Positions 43,689 through 54,075 of a stretch of DNA of 64,000 bases are shown in pieces. Origin of the DNA: Streptomyces hoynatensis (lineage in GTDB: Bacteria; Actinomycetota; Actinomycetes; Streptomycetales; Streptomycetaceae); NCBI RefSeq assembly GCF_003626535.1, contig NZ_RBAL01000009.1, forward strand, positions 202,802 to 266,801. The letters run 5' to 3'. Position numbers and translations under genes: made by a program. The number at the start of each line of letters is the position of its first letter. The stretch's first letter is position 1. The notes beneath the pieces were generated by a model. That model ran no database searches. It was not told the DNA's origin and saw only the letters and a program-made list of their open reading frames with translations.

Positions 43689-45305
43689 TTAGGAGCGCCT
43701 GGCGAAGCGCCGGCGGCCGCCCACGGCGGTGGCCCCGTGCAGCCCGCCCTTGCGGCGCGGCGTCCCGCCGACCTGCTCGGCGGGCGGGCCGACCTGCTCG
43801 GCTGGCGGCAGCGTCTCCGCGACGGCCCCCGCGCCCGGCGCCCCCGCGGCCCCGGCGCCCGAGGCGGCGACGGCCGTCCCGGACGGCGCCTCCTCCGCCG
43901 CGGGCGCGGCCTCCCGGACCGGCGCGGCCCCGGCGGGCGCCGCCGCCCGGGCCCCGGCGGCCGGCCCGGCCGCCCCCGGCTCCTCGCCCGCGTCGGCCGC
44001 CGCCGCGGCGGCCGGGGCCCGGTCCTGGCCTGCCCCGTCCGCGACCCGCGGCTCCTCGGCCTCCCGCGGCCCGTCCTGCCGCCCCGCCTGCCCGGCCCCG
44101 GCCTCCTCGCCGCTTTCCGCGGCGGCCGTGTCCCGCGCCTGGCGCAGCCGGTAGCGGGGCGGCACGATCCACTGCGCCCAGCGGGGCGCCCGCGGCGTGA
44201 ACCGGGGCATCAGCAGCACCACGAGGCCGACGGCGCTGAGCACCACGATCGCCGGCATCAGGAACGCCGCCTGCTGCACGGAGAAGGCGACCACGCCGAA
44301 GGCGATCAGCGCCGACCAGAAGTACATGATCAGCACGGCCCGGCTCTGGGAGTGCCCGATCTCCAGCAGCCGGTGGTGCAGGTGGCCGCGGTCCGCGCTG
44401 AACGGCGAGCGCCCGTTCCAGGTGCGGCGGACGATGGCCAGGACCAGGTCGACGAACGGCAGCGCGATGATCGTCAGCGGCAGCAGCAGCGGGATGTAGA
44501 CCGGGGCGGTCTCGATGACGGCCTTGCGCTCGGACCCGGCGAAGAGGCCGATGGCGTCGGGGTCCACCTGCCCGGTCACGGACACCGCGCTGGCCGCGAG
44601 CACGAGGCCGAGCAGCATCGAGCCGGAGTCCCCCATGAAGATCCGGGCGGGGTGCAGGTTGTGCGGCAGGAAGCCGAGGCACATCCCGATGAGCACCGCG
44701 GAGAAGAGGGTGGCGGGGGCGGCGGCCTCGATGCCGTACCCGTACCAGATCCGGTACGTGTACAGGAAGAACGCCGCCGCGGCGATGCCGACCATGCCCG
44801 CGGCCAGGCCGTCGAGGCCGTCGACGAAGTTCACCGCGTTGATCGTGACCACCACGATGGCCACCGTCAGCAGCGTGCCCTGGAGCGGGGTGAGGGCGAC
44901 CATGCCGACCTTGGGCACCGGAAGCCACAGGATGGTCAGGCCCTGGAGCACCATGACGCCGGCCGCGACCATCTGGAGGCCGAGCTTGAGCAGGGCGTCC
45001 ACCCCGTACCTGTCGTCGAGGACGCCGACGACCCAGATCAGCGCCGCCCCGGAGAGCAGGGCCCGCGGCTCGTCGGAGAGGCGGAAGACCTCGCCGATGT
45101 TGGTCAGCTGGGAGGCGGCCAGCAGGCCGGCGCACAGGCCGCCGAACATCGCGATGCCGCCGAGCCTGGGCGTGGGCTCACGGTGCACGTCGCGCGCCCT
45201 GATCGCGGGCATCGCGCCCCATGCGATGGCGAACTTCCGCACCGGGCCGGTCAGCAGGTAGGTGACGGCTGCCGCGACGCACAGCGTCAACAGGTATTCG
45301 CGCAC
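43689..45305 (-). CDS. MraY/WecA-family UDP-sugar:undecaprenyl-phosphate transferase
   Basis: A 538-residue protein. Residues 1-370 are ten or more helices with the family motifs: AIRARDVHREPTPRLGGIAMFGG, NFVDGLDGLAAG (catalytic Asp), FMGDSGSMLLG and the WecA-type HLHHRLLEIGHSQ. The last 170 residues form an Ala/Pro/Glu-rich cytoplasmic tail. It probably transfers GlcNAc-1-phosphate to undecaprenyl phosphate to start teichoic/teichulosonic acid or glycan synthesis. GTG 45305 is the best start; the frame continues upstream without family similarity. The tail is larger than usual. Confidence 0.88.
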   Translation of the reverse strand: MREYLLTLCVAAAVTYLLTGPVRKFAIAWGAMPAIRARDVHREPTPRLGGIAMFGGLCAGLLAASQLTNIGEVFRLSDEPRALLSGAALIWVVGVLDDRYGVDALLKLGLQMVAAGVMVLQGLTILWLPVPKVGMVALTPLQGTLLTVAIVVVTINAVNFVDGLDGLAAGMVGIAAAAFFLYTYRIWYGYGIEAAAPATLFSAVLIGMCLGFLPHNLHPARIFMGDSGSMLLGLVLAASAVSVTGQVDPDAIGLFAGSERKAVIETAPVYIPLLLPLTIIALPFVDLVLAIVRRTWNGRSPFSADRGHLHHRLLEIGHSQSRAVLIMYFWSALIAFGVVAFSVQQAAFLMPAIVVLSAVGLVVLLMPRFTPRAPRWAQWIVPPRYRLRQARDTAAAESGEEAGAGQAGRQDGPREAEEPRVADGAGQDRAPAAAAAADAGEEPGAAGPAAGARAAAPAGAAPVREAAPAAEEAPSGTAVAASGAGAAGAPGAGAVAETLPPAEQVGPPAEQVGGTPRRKGGLHGATAVGGRRRFARRS

Positions 45306-45524
45306 AAGATGCCCCAGTGGTCTCGCTGGACTACCGCGCAACACCCTCTCATGTTCGCGCTGCCTTGGCGGCCCCGCTGTCCCCTTGGTCCCGGCTTGCC
45401 CCTGGGTGGGATGTGAGCCCCCGGGGGGACAACGGACGCCGCGCGCCCCGGGTTCCGCGGCCCGCACCGGGCGTCCCGGCCCCCGGGCGGGGAGCCCGCG
45501 CCGGGCGGGAGCGGGCCGGGAGGG

Positions 45525-46220
45525 CTAGAACAGCGCCCGCCTGGGCTGCGGGCGGCGCGAGGGCACCCCGGTGAGCGCGGTGACCACCGGGTCGAGCGCC
45601 GTGCGGATCTCCTCGGCGACGCTCCTGAAGTAGGGCAGCGGGGCGCCGTAGGGGTCCTGGACCTCGTCGGCCTCGGCGTTGGGCGCCAGCAGCCAGCCGC
45701 GCAGCGCGGCGGCGGCCCTGGCCAGCGCGCGGGCGCGTTCGACCAGGCCGTCCGGGGAGGCCGCCTCGGGCAGGGTGGTCATGTCGATGGCCCGCACCAG
45801 CCGCGTGAACTCCTTGAGGGTGAACGTCCGCAGGCCGGCCGAGTGCCCCATCGAGATCACCTGCGCGCGGTGGTCGCGGGTCGCGGTGAGCACCAGGTCG
45901 GCCTGGATGACGTGCTCGTCGAGCAGCTCGCGGCCGAAGAACCCGCCGGCGTCGGCGCCGTACTCGGCGAGCAGCTGGGCGGCGTGCGCCTCCATCGGCG
46001 CCCCCTCGTGCCCCCAGGTGCCCGCGCTCTCCACGATCAGGCCGACCGCGCAGCCGCCGAGCCGGTCGGCGAGGGCCTGCCTGGTCAGCCGCTCGGTGAT
46101 CGGGGAACGGCACACGTTGCCGGTGCTGACGTGCAGAATCCTGAAGACCTGCCGCGGGCCGGCCGTGGGCTCCGGCGTGGCTATGCCGGTGTCCGCGGGG
46201 CTTGGGGCGGGCGCCGTCAA
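45525..46220 (-). CDS. Low-molecular-weight protein-tyrosine/arginine phosphatase
   Basis: A 231-residue LMW-PTP. The P-loop is VSTGNVCRSP, with Cys, Arg and Ser as in the CxxxxxR(S/T) family, but as a V-x-T-G-N-x-C-R-S-P variant in which the nucleophile is the Cys before Arg; this is the form seen in Streptomyces/arsenate-type members. The catalytic Asp is in DPYGAP near the end. The most probable start is TTG 46220, which overlaps the tsaC stop (TTGA) with GGAGA upstream; there is no ATG or GTG before the conserved region. Located with prfA-prmC-tsaC as in other Streptomyces. Confidence 0.85.
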   Translation of the reverse strand: MTAPAPSPADTGIATPEPTAGPRQVFRILHVSTGNVCRSPITERLTRQALADRLGGCAVGLIVESAGTWGHEGAPMEAHAAQLLAEYGADAGGFFGRELLDEHVIQADLVLTATRDHRAQVISMGHSAGLRTFTLKEFTRLVRAIDMTTLPEAASPDGLVERARALARAAAALRGWLLAPNAEADEVQDPYGAPLPYFRSVAEEIRTALDPVVTALTGVPSRRPQPRRALF

Positions 46221-46864
46221 CGCGAGGTCTCCAGATCGGGAACGACTTTCCGCAGCTCCTCCTCGCTCACCGCCCCGGCGCGCAGCAGCACCGGCACGCT
46301 CCCGGTGACGTCGACGATGGAGGAGGGGACGTTGTCCGGGGTCTTGCCGCCGTCGAGGTAGACGGCCACCGAGTCGCCCAGCATCTCCTGGGCCTCGTCG
46401 CAGCTCTGCGGCGCCGGGTGGCCGGTCAGGTTGGCGCTGGAGACGGCCATCGGGCCGAAGGCCTTGAGGAGTTCGAGCGCGACGGGGTGCAGCGGCATGC
46501 GCACCGCGACGGTGCCCCTGGTCTCCCCGAGGTCCCAGGTGAGCGAGGGCTGGTGCTTGGCCACCAGGGTCAGGGCGCCGGGCCAGAAGGCGTCGACGAG
46601 CTCCCATGCCTTCTCGGAGAAGTCGGTCACCAGGCCGTGCAGGGTGTTGGGCGAGCCGACCAGGACGGGCGAGGGCATGCCGCGGCCGCGGCCCTTGGCG
46701 TCGAACAGGTCGGCGACGGCCGTGGCGTTGAAGGCGTCGGCGCCGATCCCGTACACGGTGTCGGTCGGCAGCACGACGAGGTCGCCGCGCCGGACGGCGG
46801 CCTCCGCCTCCCGCAGCCCGTGCTTGCGGTCGACCGGCTGCGAGCAGTCGAAGCGACGTGCCAT
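46217..46864 (-). CDS. L-threonylcarbamoyladenylate synthase (TsaC/Sua5/YrdC family)
   Basis: A 215-residue YrdC-type enzyme making the threonylcarbamoyl-AMP used for t6A37 of tRNAs. Typical motifs: VVLPTDTVYGIGADAF, the KGRGRGMPSPVLVG basic site, and AVSSANLTGHPAP. Single-domain (no Sua5 C-terminal domain). ATG 46864 (MARRFDCSQ) is chosen rather than earlier in-frame starts. About 35 bases downstream of prmC. Confidence 0.92.
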   Translation of the reverse strand: MARRFDCSQPVDRKHGLREAEAAVRRGDLVVLPTDTVYGIGADAFNATAVADLFDAKGRGRGMPSPVLVGSPNTLHGLVTDFSEKAWELVDAFWPGALTLVAKHQPSLTWDLGETRGTVAVRMPLHPVALELLKAFGPMAVSSANLTGHPAPQSCDEAQEMLGDSVAVYLDGGKTPDNVPSSIVDVTGSVPVLLRAGAVSEEELRKVVPDLETSR

Positions 46865-46898
46865 CAGTGAAGGTCCTCTCCTCGTGACGCCCGCGTGC

Positions 46899-47798
46899 TC
46901 ACCGGTTGACCCGGCGGGCGGTGGCGAACCTGGGCCTGTTGTTGAGGTCGGGGTGGTCCGCGGCATCGGCCCAGCCGCGGTCCTCCGTGAAGATCCAGGG
47001 CACCTGCCCGCCCTGGGTGTCGGCGTGTTCGACGACCACGATGCCACCCGGGCGCAGCAGGCGGTGCGCCGCCCGCTCCAGGCCGCGGATCACGTCGAGG
47101 CCGTCCTCCCCGGAGAACAGGGCGAGTTCGGGGTCGTGGTCGCGGGCCTCGGGCGCCACGTACTCCCACTCGGTGAGCGGGATGTAGGGCGGGTTGGAGA
47201 TCACCAGGTCGACCTGGCCGCTGAGTTCGGGCAGCGCGGCCCTGGCGTCGCCGTGGTGGAGGACGACCCGGGAGCCCTCGGCGTTCCTGCGGGCCCACTC
47301 CAGTGCGCGCTCGTCCAGCTCCACCGCGTGCACCCGCGACCTGGGCACCTCCTGGGCCAGGGCCAGGGCGATCGCGCCGGAGCCGGTGCACAGGTCGACG
47401 ATCAGCGGCTCGGCCACGTCCATGGCCCGGACCGCGTCTATCGCCCAGCCGACCACCGACTCGGTCTCGGGCCGCGGCACGAAGACGCCGGGGCCGACCT
47501 GGAGTTCGAGGTAGCGGAAGAAGGCGCGCCCGGTGATGTGCTGGAGCGGCTCGCGCGCCTCGCGCCTGGCCACGGCCTCCCAGTAGCGGGCGTCGAACTC
47601 GCTGTCGGGAACGGTGTGCAGCGTGGCCCGCTCGACGCCGTGCACGTACGCGGCGAGTTCCTCGGCGTCGAACCTGGGCGAGGGGACCCCGGCGTCGGCG
47701 AGCCGCTGGGTGGCCCGCGCCACCTCGCCGAGCAGCACCGAGCGCGTGGCGGGCCCCGAGGGCCCCGACGGGGTACCGGACGCGGAAGATGCAGTCAC
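46899..47798 (-). CDS. prmC: Peptide chain release factor N5-glutamine methyltransferase PrmC
   Basis: A 299-residue SAM-dependent enzyme methylating the Gln of the GGQ motif in RF1. Motif I is VDLCTGSGAIALALAQ; the catalytic substrate motif is NPPY (VISNPPYIP). GTG 47798 gives an N-terminal extension of about 17 Ser/Gly/Pro residues before the conserved LLGEVARATQRLADAGVPSPRFDAEEL; a shorter start at the Val of VLLGEV has no ribosome site, so the longer is used with some doubt. Located directly after prfA. Confidence 0.93.
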   Translation of the reverse strand: MTASSASGTPSGPSGPATRSVLLGEVARATQRLADAGVPSPRFDAEELAAYVHGVERATLHTVPDSEFDARYWEAVARREAREPLQHITGRAFFRYLELQVGPGVFVPRPETESVVGWAIDAVRAMDVAEPLIVDLCTGSGAIALALAQEVPRSRVHAVELDERALEWARRNAEGSRVVLHHGDARAALPELSGQVDLVISNPPYIPLTEWEYVAPEARDHDPELALFSGEDGLDVIRGLERAAHRLLRPGGIVVVEHADTQGGQVPWIFTEDRGWADAADHPDLNNRPRFATARRVNR

Positions 47799-47823
47799 GT
47801 GGCCCACCCTACGCACCCCCGCC

Positions 47824-48894
<1,071 letters not shown>

Positions 48895-48977
48895 CGTGTG
48901 CTCCTGCTCTGGGGTGGGGCCTGGCGGTGCCCTGGCCGCGGCCTCGTGGGCGGCCGGGCCCTTACGGGGACGCGAAA

Positions 48978-49022
48978 GGCGCCGGTCCGGCGGCTCCGCG
49001 AGGGAGCCGGCGGCCCGGCGCC
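48978..49022 (-). terminator. Hairpin after rpmE
   Basis: Nested inverted repeat (outer GGCGCCGG/CCGGCGCC, inner GGCTC/GAGCC) ten bases past the rpmE stop, between rpmE and prfA. No T-run. Confidence 0.6.
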
Positions 49023-49031
49023 AGGGGGTCG

Positions 49032-49256
49032 CTACTTGCGGGTCGACCCGGCGTTCTTGCCGAAACGCGCCTCGAAACGGGCCACCCGGCCACCGGTGTC
49101 GAGGATCTTCTGCTTGCCGGTGTAGAAGGGGTGGCACTCGGAGCAGATGTCGGCGCGGATGCTTCCCTCGCTGACGGTGCTACGGGTGGTGAACGAGGCG
49201 CCACAGGTGCAGCTGACCTGCGTTTCGACGTACGCCGGGTGAATGTCGCGCTTCAA
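49032..49256 (-). CDS. rpmE: 50S ribosomal protein L31, zinc-binding form
   Basis: A 74-residue L31. CTC at residues about 14-16 and CSEC near 37-40 supply cysteine ligands, so this is the zinc-containing C+ type rather than the C- type made in zinc shortage. HPFYTGKQKILDTGGRVARFEARFGK is the conserved C-terminus. Confidence 0.97.
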   Translation of the reverse strand: MKRDIHPAYVETQVSCTCGASFTTRSTVSEGSIRADICSECHPFYTGKQKILDTGGRVARFEARFGKNAGSTRK

Positions 49257-49376
49257 GGCTTCTCCTAGGTTCCGCGGGGGCGCCGGGTCGGTGCGCGGGT
49301 GCGCGCCGTGAACCGGGGCCGACGGACCAGTCTGCCAGTACCGGCCCGTGCCTCCAAAACGGGGTGGGGCCCGGGC

Positions 49377-50528
49377 TTATTCCGCCCGCTCCCTGGCGAG
49401 GAGGCCCTCGTCGCCGCCCTTCTCCGCGGCCGAGTCGCGCAGCGCGGAACGCGGCACCTGCCGGTCCTCCCGCAGCGCCCGCCACACCCGGTCGGCCTGC
49501 CGCTCTCGGGGGACGACGCGGTTGGGGTCGTCCCGGTCGTAGGCGACCGGCAGGGTCAGCATCCGCAGGTCGTCGCCGTCCAGGCCGTGCAGGTCCCGGG
49601 CCAGGGAGGCCAGCCTGGGCACGGAGGCCAGGTCCGAGTCGGTGGTCAGGGCGGAGGTGGCGGTGTCGGCGAGGTCGAAGAGGCGCTTGGGGTCGGTCAG
49701 CAGGTCCAGGCCCCCCACCCGGTCGGCGAGCGCCCGCACGAAGTCCTGCTGGAGCCGGATGCGGCCCAGATCGCTGCCGTCGCCCACGGCCTTCCTGGTC
49801 CGCACCAGGGCCAGGGACTGCTCCCCGTCCAGGGTGTGGGTGCCGGCCGGCAGGTCGAGGCGGCTGTCGGGGTCCTCGATGCGCTGCCTGGTGGTGACCT
49901 CGACGCCACCGAGGGTGTCGACGAGCTTGGCGAAGCCGTCGAAGTCCACCTCGACGAAGTGGTCCATCCGCAGCCCGGTGAGCTTCTCGACGGTCTTCAC
50001 CGCGCACACCGGACCGCCCACGCTGTAGGCCGAGTTGAACATCGCCCTGGCGGCGGCGCGGGAGCGTCCGCCGCCGTCGGCGCGCTCGCAGGCCGGGCGG
50101 CGGACGAGGGTGTCGCGCGGCAGGGAGACGACGGTGGCCGCGTCGCGCGCCTCGTTGAGGTGGACGATCATCGAGGTGTCGGCCCTGGCGCCGCGCTGCC
50201 TGCCGTAGGCGCCGTGCTCGCCCGCCCTGGAGTCCGAGCCGAGGACCAGGATGTCGACCGAGCCGCCCGGGCTGTCGGCCGGCCGGCCGGTGCCGAGGGC
50301 GGCGTCGAGGTCGATGGCGGAGATGTTGCCGTCGAGCTTGACGTACAGGGCGGTGAGGCCCGCGCCCGCCACGAGCACCACGGATGCGAGGGCGTACACC
50401 AGGGCGCGCAGGAGCCGGCCGCGCCTGGTGCGCGCCCGGCGCCCGGCACGGCCGCGGACGCCGGCGGGAGGGGTGCGTCCCGCACGGACCGCCCGCTCGT
50501 CCCCATGCTCGTCCGATTGGGCGCTCAT
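49377..50528 (-). CDS. LytR-CpsA-Psr (LCP) family wall polymer transferase
   Basis: A 383-residue protein with one membrane helix (about residues 40-62, ALVYALASVVLVAGAGLTALYV) and an extracellular LCP domain: DILVLGSDSRAG, RADTSMIVHLN, VVSLPRDTLV and the Arg/Asp pyrophosphate-binding pattern. It is predicted to attach undecaprenyl-linked anionic polymers to peptidoglycan and so complements the WecA-like gene in the same gene block. ATG 50528 (MSAQSDEHGDE). Confidence 0.9.
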   Translation of the reverse strand: MSAQSDEHGDERAVRAGRTPPAGVRGRAGRRARTRRGRLLRALVYALASVVLVAGAGLTALYVKLDGNISAIDLDAALGTGRPADSPGGSVDILVLGSDSRAGEHGAYGRQRGARADTSMIVHLNEARDAATVVSLPRDTLVRRPACERADGGGRSRAAARAMFNSAYSVGGPVCAVKTVEKLTGLRMDHFVEVDFDGFAKLVDTLGGVEVTTRQRIEDPDSRLDLPAGTHTLDGEQSLALVRTRKAVGDGSDLGRIRLQQDFVRALADRVGGLDLLTDPKRLFDLADTATSALTTDSDLASVPRLASLARDLHGLDGDDLRMLTLPVAYDRDDPNRVVPRERQADRVWRALREDRQVPRSALRDSAAEKGGDEGLLARERAE

Positions 50529-50644
50529 CGGTCCATTGTGTCCCGATATGCCGGGTTGTGCGCGTCGGGGACGGGGCCTCCCCCGGCCGCGGGCGGCCCC
50601 CGCGCAGCGGCGCGCGGAACGCACGAAGGCCGCGCCCTCGCAGA

Positions 50645-50684
50645 CGAAGGCGCCCCTCCCCCGTCCGGGTGAGGGGCGCCTTCG
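50645..50684 (-). terminator. Hairpin terminator after rho
   Basis: A perfect 14-base stem (CGAAGGCGCCCCTC with GAGGGGCGCCTTCG) and 12-base loop lie about 20 bases beyond the rho stop. No T-run. Confidence 0.7.
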
Positions 50685-50702
50685 CGGGCCGGCCGCCCTG
50701 GG

Positions 50703-52667
50703 TCAGTCGCCGTTCGGGGCCGGCGTCGTCTTCTGGATCTGGAGCAGGAACTCGGCGTTCGACTTCGTCTGCTTCATCTTGTCGAGCAGCAGCTCGATCG
50801 CCTGCTGCTGGTCGAGCGCGTGCAGCACCCGGCGCAGCTTCCAGACGATCCCCAGCTCCTCGCCGCCCATCAGGATCTCCTCCTTGCGGGTGCCGGAGGC
50901 GTCCACGTCGACGGCCGGGAAGATGCGCTTGTCGGCGAGCTTCCGGTCGAGCTTCAGCTCCATGTTGCCGGTGCCCTTGAACTCCTCGAAGATCACCTCG
51001 TCCATCCGCGAGCCGGTCTCCACCAGCGCGGTGGCCAGGATGGTCAGCGAGCCGCCGTCCTCGATGTTGCGCGCGGCGCCGAAGAACTTCTTCGGCGGGT
51101 ACAGCGCGGCCGAGTCGACACCGCCGGACAGGATGCGCCCGGAGGCCGGCGCGGCCAGGTTGTAGGCCCGGCCGAGGCGCGTGATCGAGTCGAGCAGGAC
51201 GACCACGTCGTGGCCGAGTTCGACCAGCCGCTTGGCGCGCTCGATGGCCAGCTCGGCGACGGTGGTGTGGTCCTCGGACGGCCGGTCGAAGGTCGAGGAG
51301 ATGACCTCGCCCTTCACCGAGCGCTGCATGTCCGTGACCTCTTCCGGCCGCTCGTCGACCAGCACGACCATCAGGTGGCACTCGGGGTTGTTGCGGGTGA
51401 TGGCGTTGGCCACCGCCTGCATGATCATCGTCTTGCCCGTCTTGGGCGGGGCCACGATCAGCCCGCGCTGACCCTTGCCGATGGGCGAGACCAGGTCGAT
51501 GATCCGCGTCGTCAGCGCGCCCGGGTCGCTCTCCAGCCGCAGCCGCTCCTGCGGGTACAGCGGGGTCAGCTTGTTGAATTCCGGGCGGGCGCGGCCGGAT
51601 TCCGCGGCCATGCCGTTCACGGAGTCGAGCCTTACCAGCGCGTTGAACTTCTCGCGCCGCTCGCCCTCGCGGGGCTGGCGGACCGCGCCGGTGACGTGGT
51701 CGCCCTTGCGCAGGCCGTTCTTGCGGACCTGGGCAAGCGAGACGTACACGTCGTTCGGGCCCGGCAGGTAGCCGGAGGTGCGGACGAAGGCGTAGTTGTC
51801 GAGGATGTCGAGGATGCCCGCGACGGGGATCAGCACGTCGTCCTCGGCCAGCTGCGGCTCGGCGACCTCGTCACGGCCCCGGCGCCCGCGGCGGTCCCGG
51901 TAACGGCCGCGCCGCCCGCGCCTGCCGCCCTCGAAGTCGTCCTCGCGGTCCCGGTCGCGATTGCCGCGGCCCTGGCCGTCCTTGTTCTGGTTCTGACCGC
52001 CCTGGCCCTGGTTCTGGCCGCCCTGGCCGCCGTTCTTCTCCTTCTGGCCCCCGTCGCGGCCCTCCCGGCGGCCCCGCTCGCCCCGTTCACCGCGGTCGCC
52101 GCGGTCGCCGCGTTCACCGCGGTCGCCCCGGTCGCCGCGGTCCCGCTTGGCCGGGCGCTCGCCCTGGCCGTCCGCCTTGACCTGCTCCGGCTTGGCGGCC
52201 TCGCCCGCGGGCTGCGCGTCCACCCGCTCGCGCTCCTGCGCCCGGTCGCCTTCCCGCTCGCCGTCGGCCGGCTTGCCCTCGGCCTGGCCGGGAATCTCGA
52301 TCTGCTGCTGGGCCGCGGTCTCCTCACCGGTGCGGGCCCTGGAGGTCGCCCGGCGCTTCGGCTTCTCGGCGCCACCGGTCTCGGCCGGCTTGGCGTCGGC
52401 GGAGGAGGCGGCGCCGCCGGCCGCCTGCTTCTCCTTGATGACCTCGATCAGCTGGCTCTTGCGCATCCGCGCCGTACCCCTGATCCCAAGCTTGGCGGCG
52501 ACCTGCTGCAACTCAGCCAGCACCATGCCGTCGAGGCCGGTACCAGAGCGCCGGCGCCGGGGCGCGGCGGTGGCGGCAGGAGCGTCCGTGGCGGAGGCGG
52601 TGGCAGCACCGGCAGACTTGTCGGCGGTGTCGGCACTCACGCCCATCAGATCGGTGGTGTCGCTCAC
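50703..52667 (-). CDS. rho: Transcription termination factor Rho with large RNA-binding insertion
   Basis: A 654-residue hexameric RNA helicase. N-terminal Rho_N helix motif (about residues 46-80, MVLAELQQVAAKLGIRGTARMRKSQLIEVI), then an insertion of about 190 residues rich in Arg, Gly, Asp, Asn and Gln with RGDRGDRGERG repeats, then the OB fold and the motor: P-loop APPKTGKT and Walker B VVLLDSITRLGRA. The insertion is typical of actinobacterial Rho and binds RNA. GTG 52667 (VSDTTDLMG, AAGGACC upstream) is chosen. A leader of about 300 bases precedes. Confidence 0.95.
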   Translation of the reverse strand: MSDTTDLMGVSADTADKSAGAATASATDAPAATAAPRRRRSGTGLDGMVLAELQQVAAKLGIRGTARMRKSQLIEVIKEKQAAGGAASSADAKPAETGGAEKPKRRATSRARTGEETAAQQQIEIPGQAEGKPADGEREGDRAQERERVDAQPAGEAAKPEQVKADGQGERPAKRDRGDRGDRGERGDRGDRGERGERGRREGRDGGQKEKNGGQGGQNQGQGGQNQNKDGQGRGNRDRDREDDFEGGRRGRRGRYRDRRGRRGRDEVAEPQLAEDDVLIPVAGILDILDNYAFVRTSGYLPGPNDVYVSLAQVRKNGLRKGDHVTGAVRQPREGERREKFNALVRLDSVNGMAAESGRARPEFNKLTPLYPQERLRLESDPGALTTRIIDLVSPIGKGQRGLIVAPPKTGKTMIMQAVANAITRNNPECHLMVVLVDERPEEVTDMQRSVKGEVISSTFDRPSEDHTTVAELAIERAKRLVELGHDVVVLLDSITRLGRAYNLAAPASGRILSGGVDSAALYPPKKFFGAARNIEDGGSLTILATALVETGSRMDEVIFEEFKGTGNMELKLDRKLADKRIFPAVDVDASGTRKEEILMGGEELGIVWKLRRVLHALDQQQAIELLLDKMKQTKSNAEFLLQIQKTTPAPNGD

Positions 52668-53148
52668 GAAGGGTCCTTCCCTGGAGCGGACGTCGGCCTG
52701 TCTGGCTCGGCGACCGGTCGTGCTGTCCGGCTGCGGTCCAGTGCGGTGGACCCGCCGGTGCGGTAATCCCGCCCGTTTCACTGCATTACGGCGGAAGATC
52801 AGTTCATCGTGTGGTGCGGGGGTCGCAGAGAACCGTCGCACCGGTTCCGGAGCGTGCGCTCGGCGCTACCAGGCAGGCTGCTCAGGCAGATGAGTGGAGG
52901 CTCCCGGAAGAAAAGGTGGCCCCAGGAGGTGGGACCCCGGAATTCCGCACTGCGCCCGCCGGGACGCTACGTGCAGACTTGAGGTTAACACTACCGGATG
53001 CTGCCTTCATTCCCCCCTCTCTCTGCTTGTTTGCCGCCTCTTCCCGGGCTTTTCCCCAGGCGTTCCCGGGTCCTTCCCGGGCGTTTTGCGGCCGTCTGAC
53101 ACGCGCCGCCGAACGTCCGCGATCGCCTCGTTCCGCGCGGCGCTCGCG
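52668..53148 (-). promoter_or_regulatory. Long rho leader/promoter region
   Basis: This 481-base gap between thrB and rho holds no supported gene. A TAGTGT -10-like box lies at 52988-52993 (minus strand) in a small AT-richer patch; transcription from there would give a rho leader of about 310 bases, with pyrimidine-rich stretches (CCTTTTCTTCC near 52900). Such leaders autoregulate rho elsewhere. The box is a weak call. Confidence 0.35.
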
Positions 53149-54075
53149 TCACTGACCCGCCCCGGCCAGCGGCAGCACGCTGGCCCCCGCCGTGTCCAGG
53201 GCCAGCCGGTTCGCCGTCCAGCCTTCGCCGGCGAGCCGGGAGATCTTTTCCGCCTGCCCGTCCTCGGCCAGGGCGAGCACGGTGGGGCCCGCCCCCGAGA
53301 TCACCGCGGGCACGCCGTCCGCCCGCAGCCGGCCCACCAGGTCCATGCTGTCCGGCATCGCCCGCGCCCGGTAGTCCTGGTGCAGCCGGTCCTCGGTCGC
53401 GGGCAGCAGCAGCTCGGGACGCCTGGTCAGCGCCTCGACGAGCAGCGCCGCGCGGCCCGCGTTCACCGCGGCGTCGACGTGCGGCACGGTGGCGGGCAGC
53501 AGGCCCCGCGCGGTCTCGGTGGCCAGCGGCTGCGCCGGCACGAACACCACGGGCGCGATGCCAGCCGCCGGCTCCATCCGCACCGCTCGCGCCACCCCGC
53601 CCTCGTCCCAGGCCAGCGTGAAGCCGCCGAGCAGGCAGGCGGCGACGTTGTCCGGGTGCCCCTCGATCTCGGCGGCGAGTTCGAGCAGGCCCTCGCCGTC
53701 CAGCCTCGCCTCGCCGCCGGTGGTCACCGCGCGGGCCGCCACGAGGCCCGCGCAGATCGCGGCCGAGGAGGAGCCGAGGCCCCGCCCGTGCGGAATGCGG
53801 TTGGCGCACACCACCTCCAGGCCGCGCGGCTGCCCGCCCAGCACGTCGAACGCCGCGCGCAGCGAGCGGACCAGCAGGTTGTCCTCGTCCCGCGGGAGGG
53901 TGCCGGCGCCCTCGCCCGCGATGTCCACGTGCAGCCCGGCGTCCGCCACCCTGACGACCACGTCGTCGTACAGGCCGAGGGCCAGCCCCAGCGCGTCGAA
54001 GCCCGGGCCGAGATTGGCGCTGGTGGCGGGCACGCGTACCCGCACGGCGGCGGCGCGGAAGGCGGGATGGGCCAT
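53149..54075 (-). CDS. thrB: Homoserine kinase
   Basis: A 308-residue GHMP kinase phosphorylating homoserine. The phosphate-binding motif HGRGLGSSSAA and the N-terminal VRVPATSANLGPGFDALGLAL are typical. Last gene of the hom-thrC-thrB group; 319 bases after thrC. Confidence 0.96.
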   Translation of the reverse strand: MAHPAFRAAAVRVRVPATSANLGPGFDALGLALGLYDDVVVRVADAGLHVDIAGEGAGTLPRDEDNLLVRSLRAAFDVLGGQPRGLEVVCANRIPHGRGLGSSSAAICAGLVAARAVTTGGEARLDGEGLLELAAEIEGHPDNVAACLLGGFTLAWDEGGVARAVRMEPAAGIAPVVFVPAQPLATETARGLLPATVPHVDAAVNAGRAALLVEALTRRPELLLPATEDRLHQDYRARAMPDSMDLVGRLRADGVPAVISGAGPTVLALAEDGQAEKISRLAGEGWTANRLALDTAGASVLPLAGAGQ

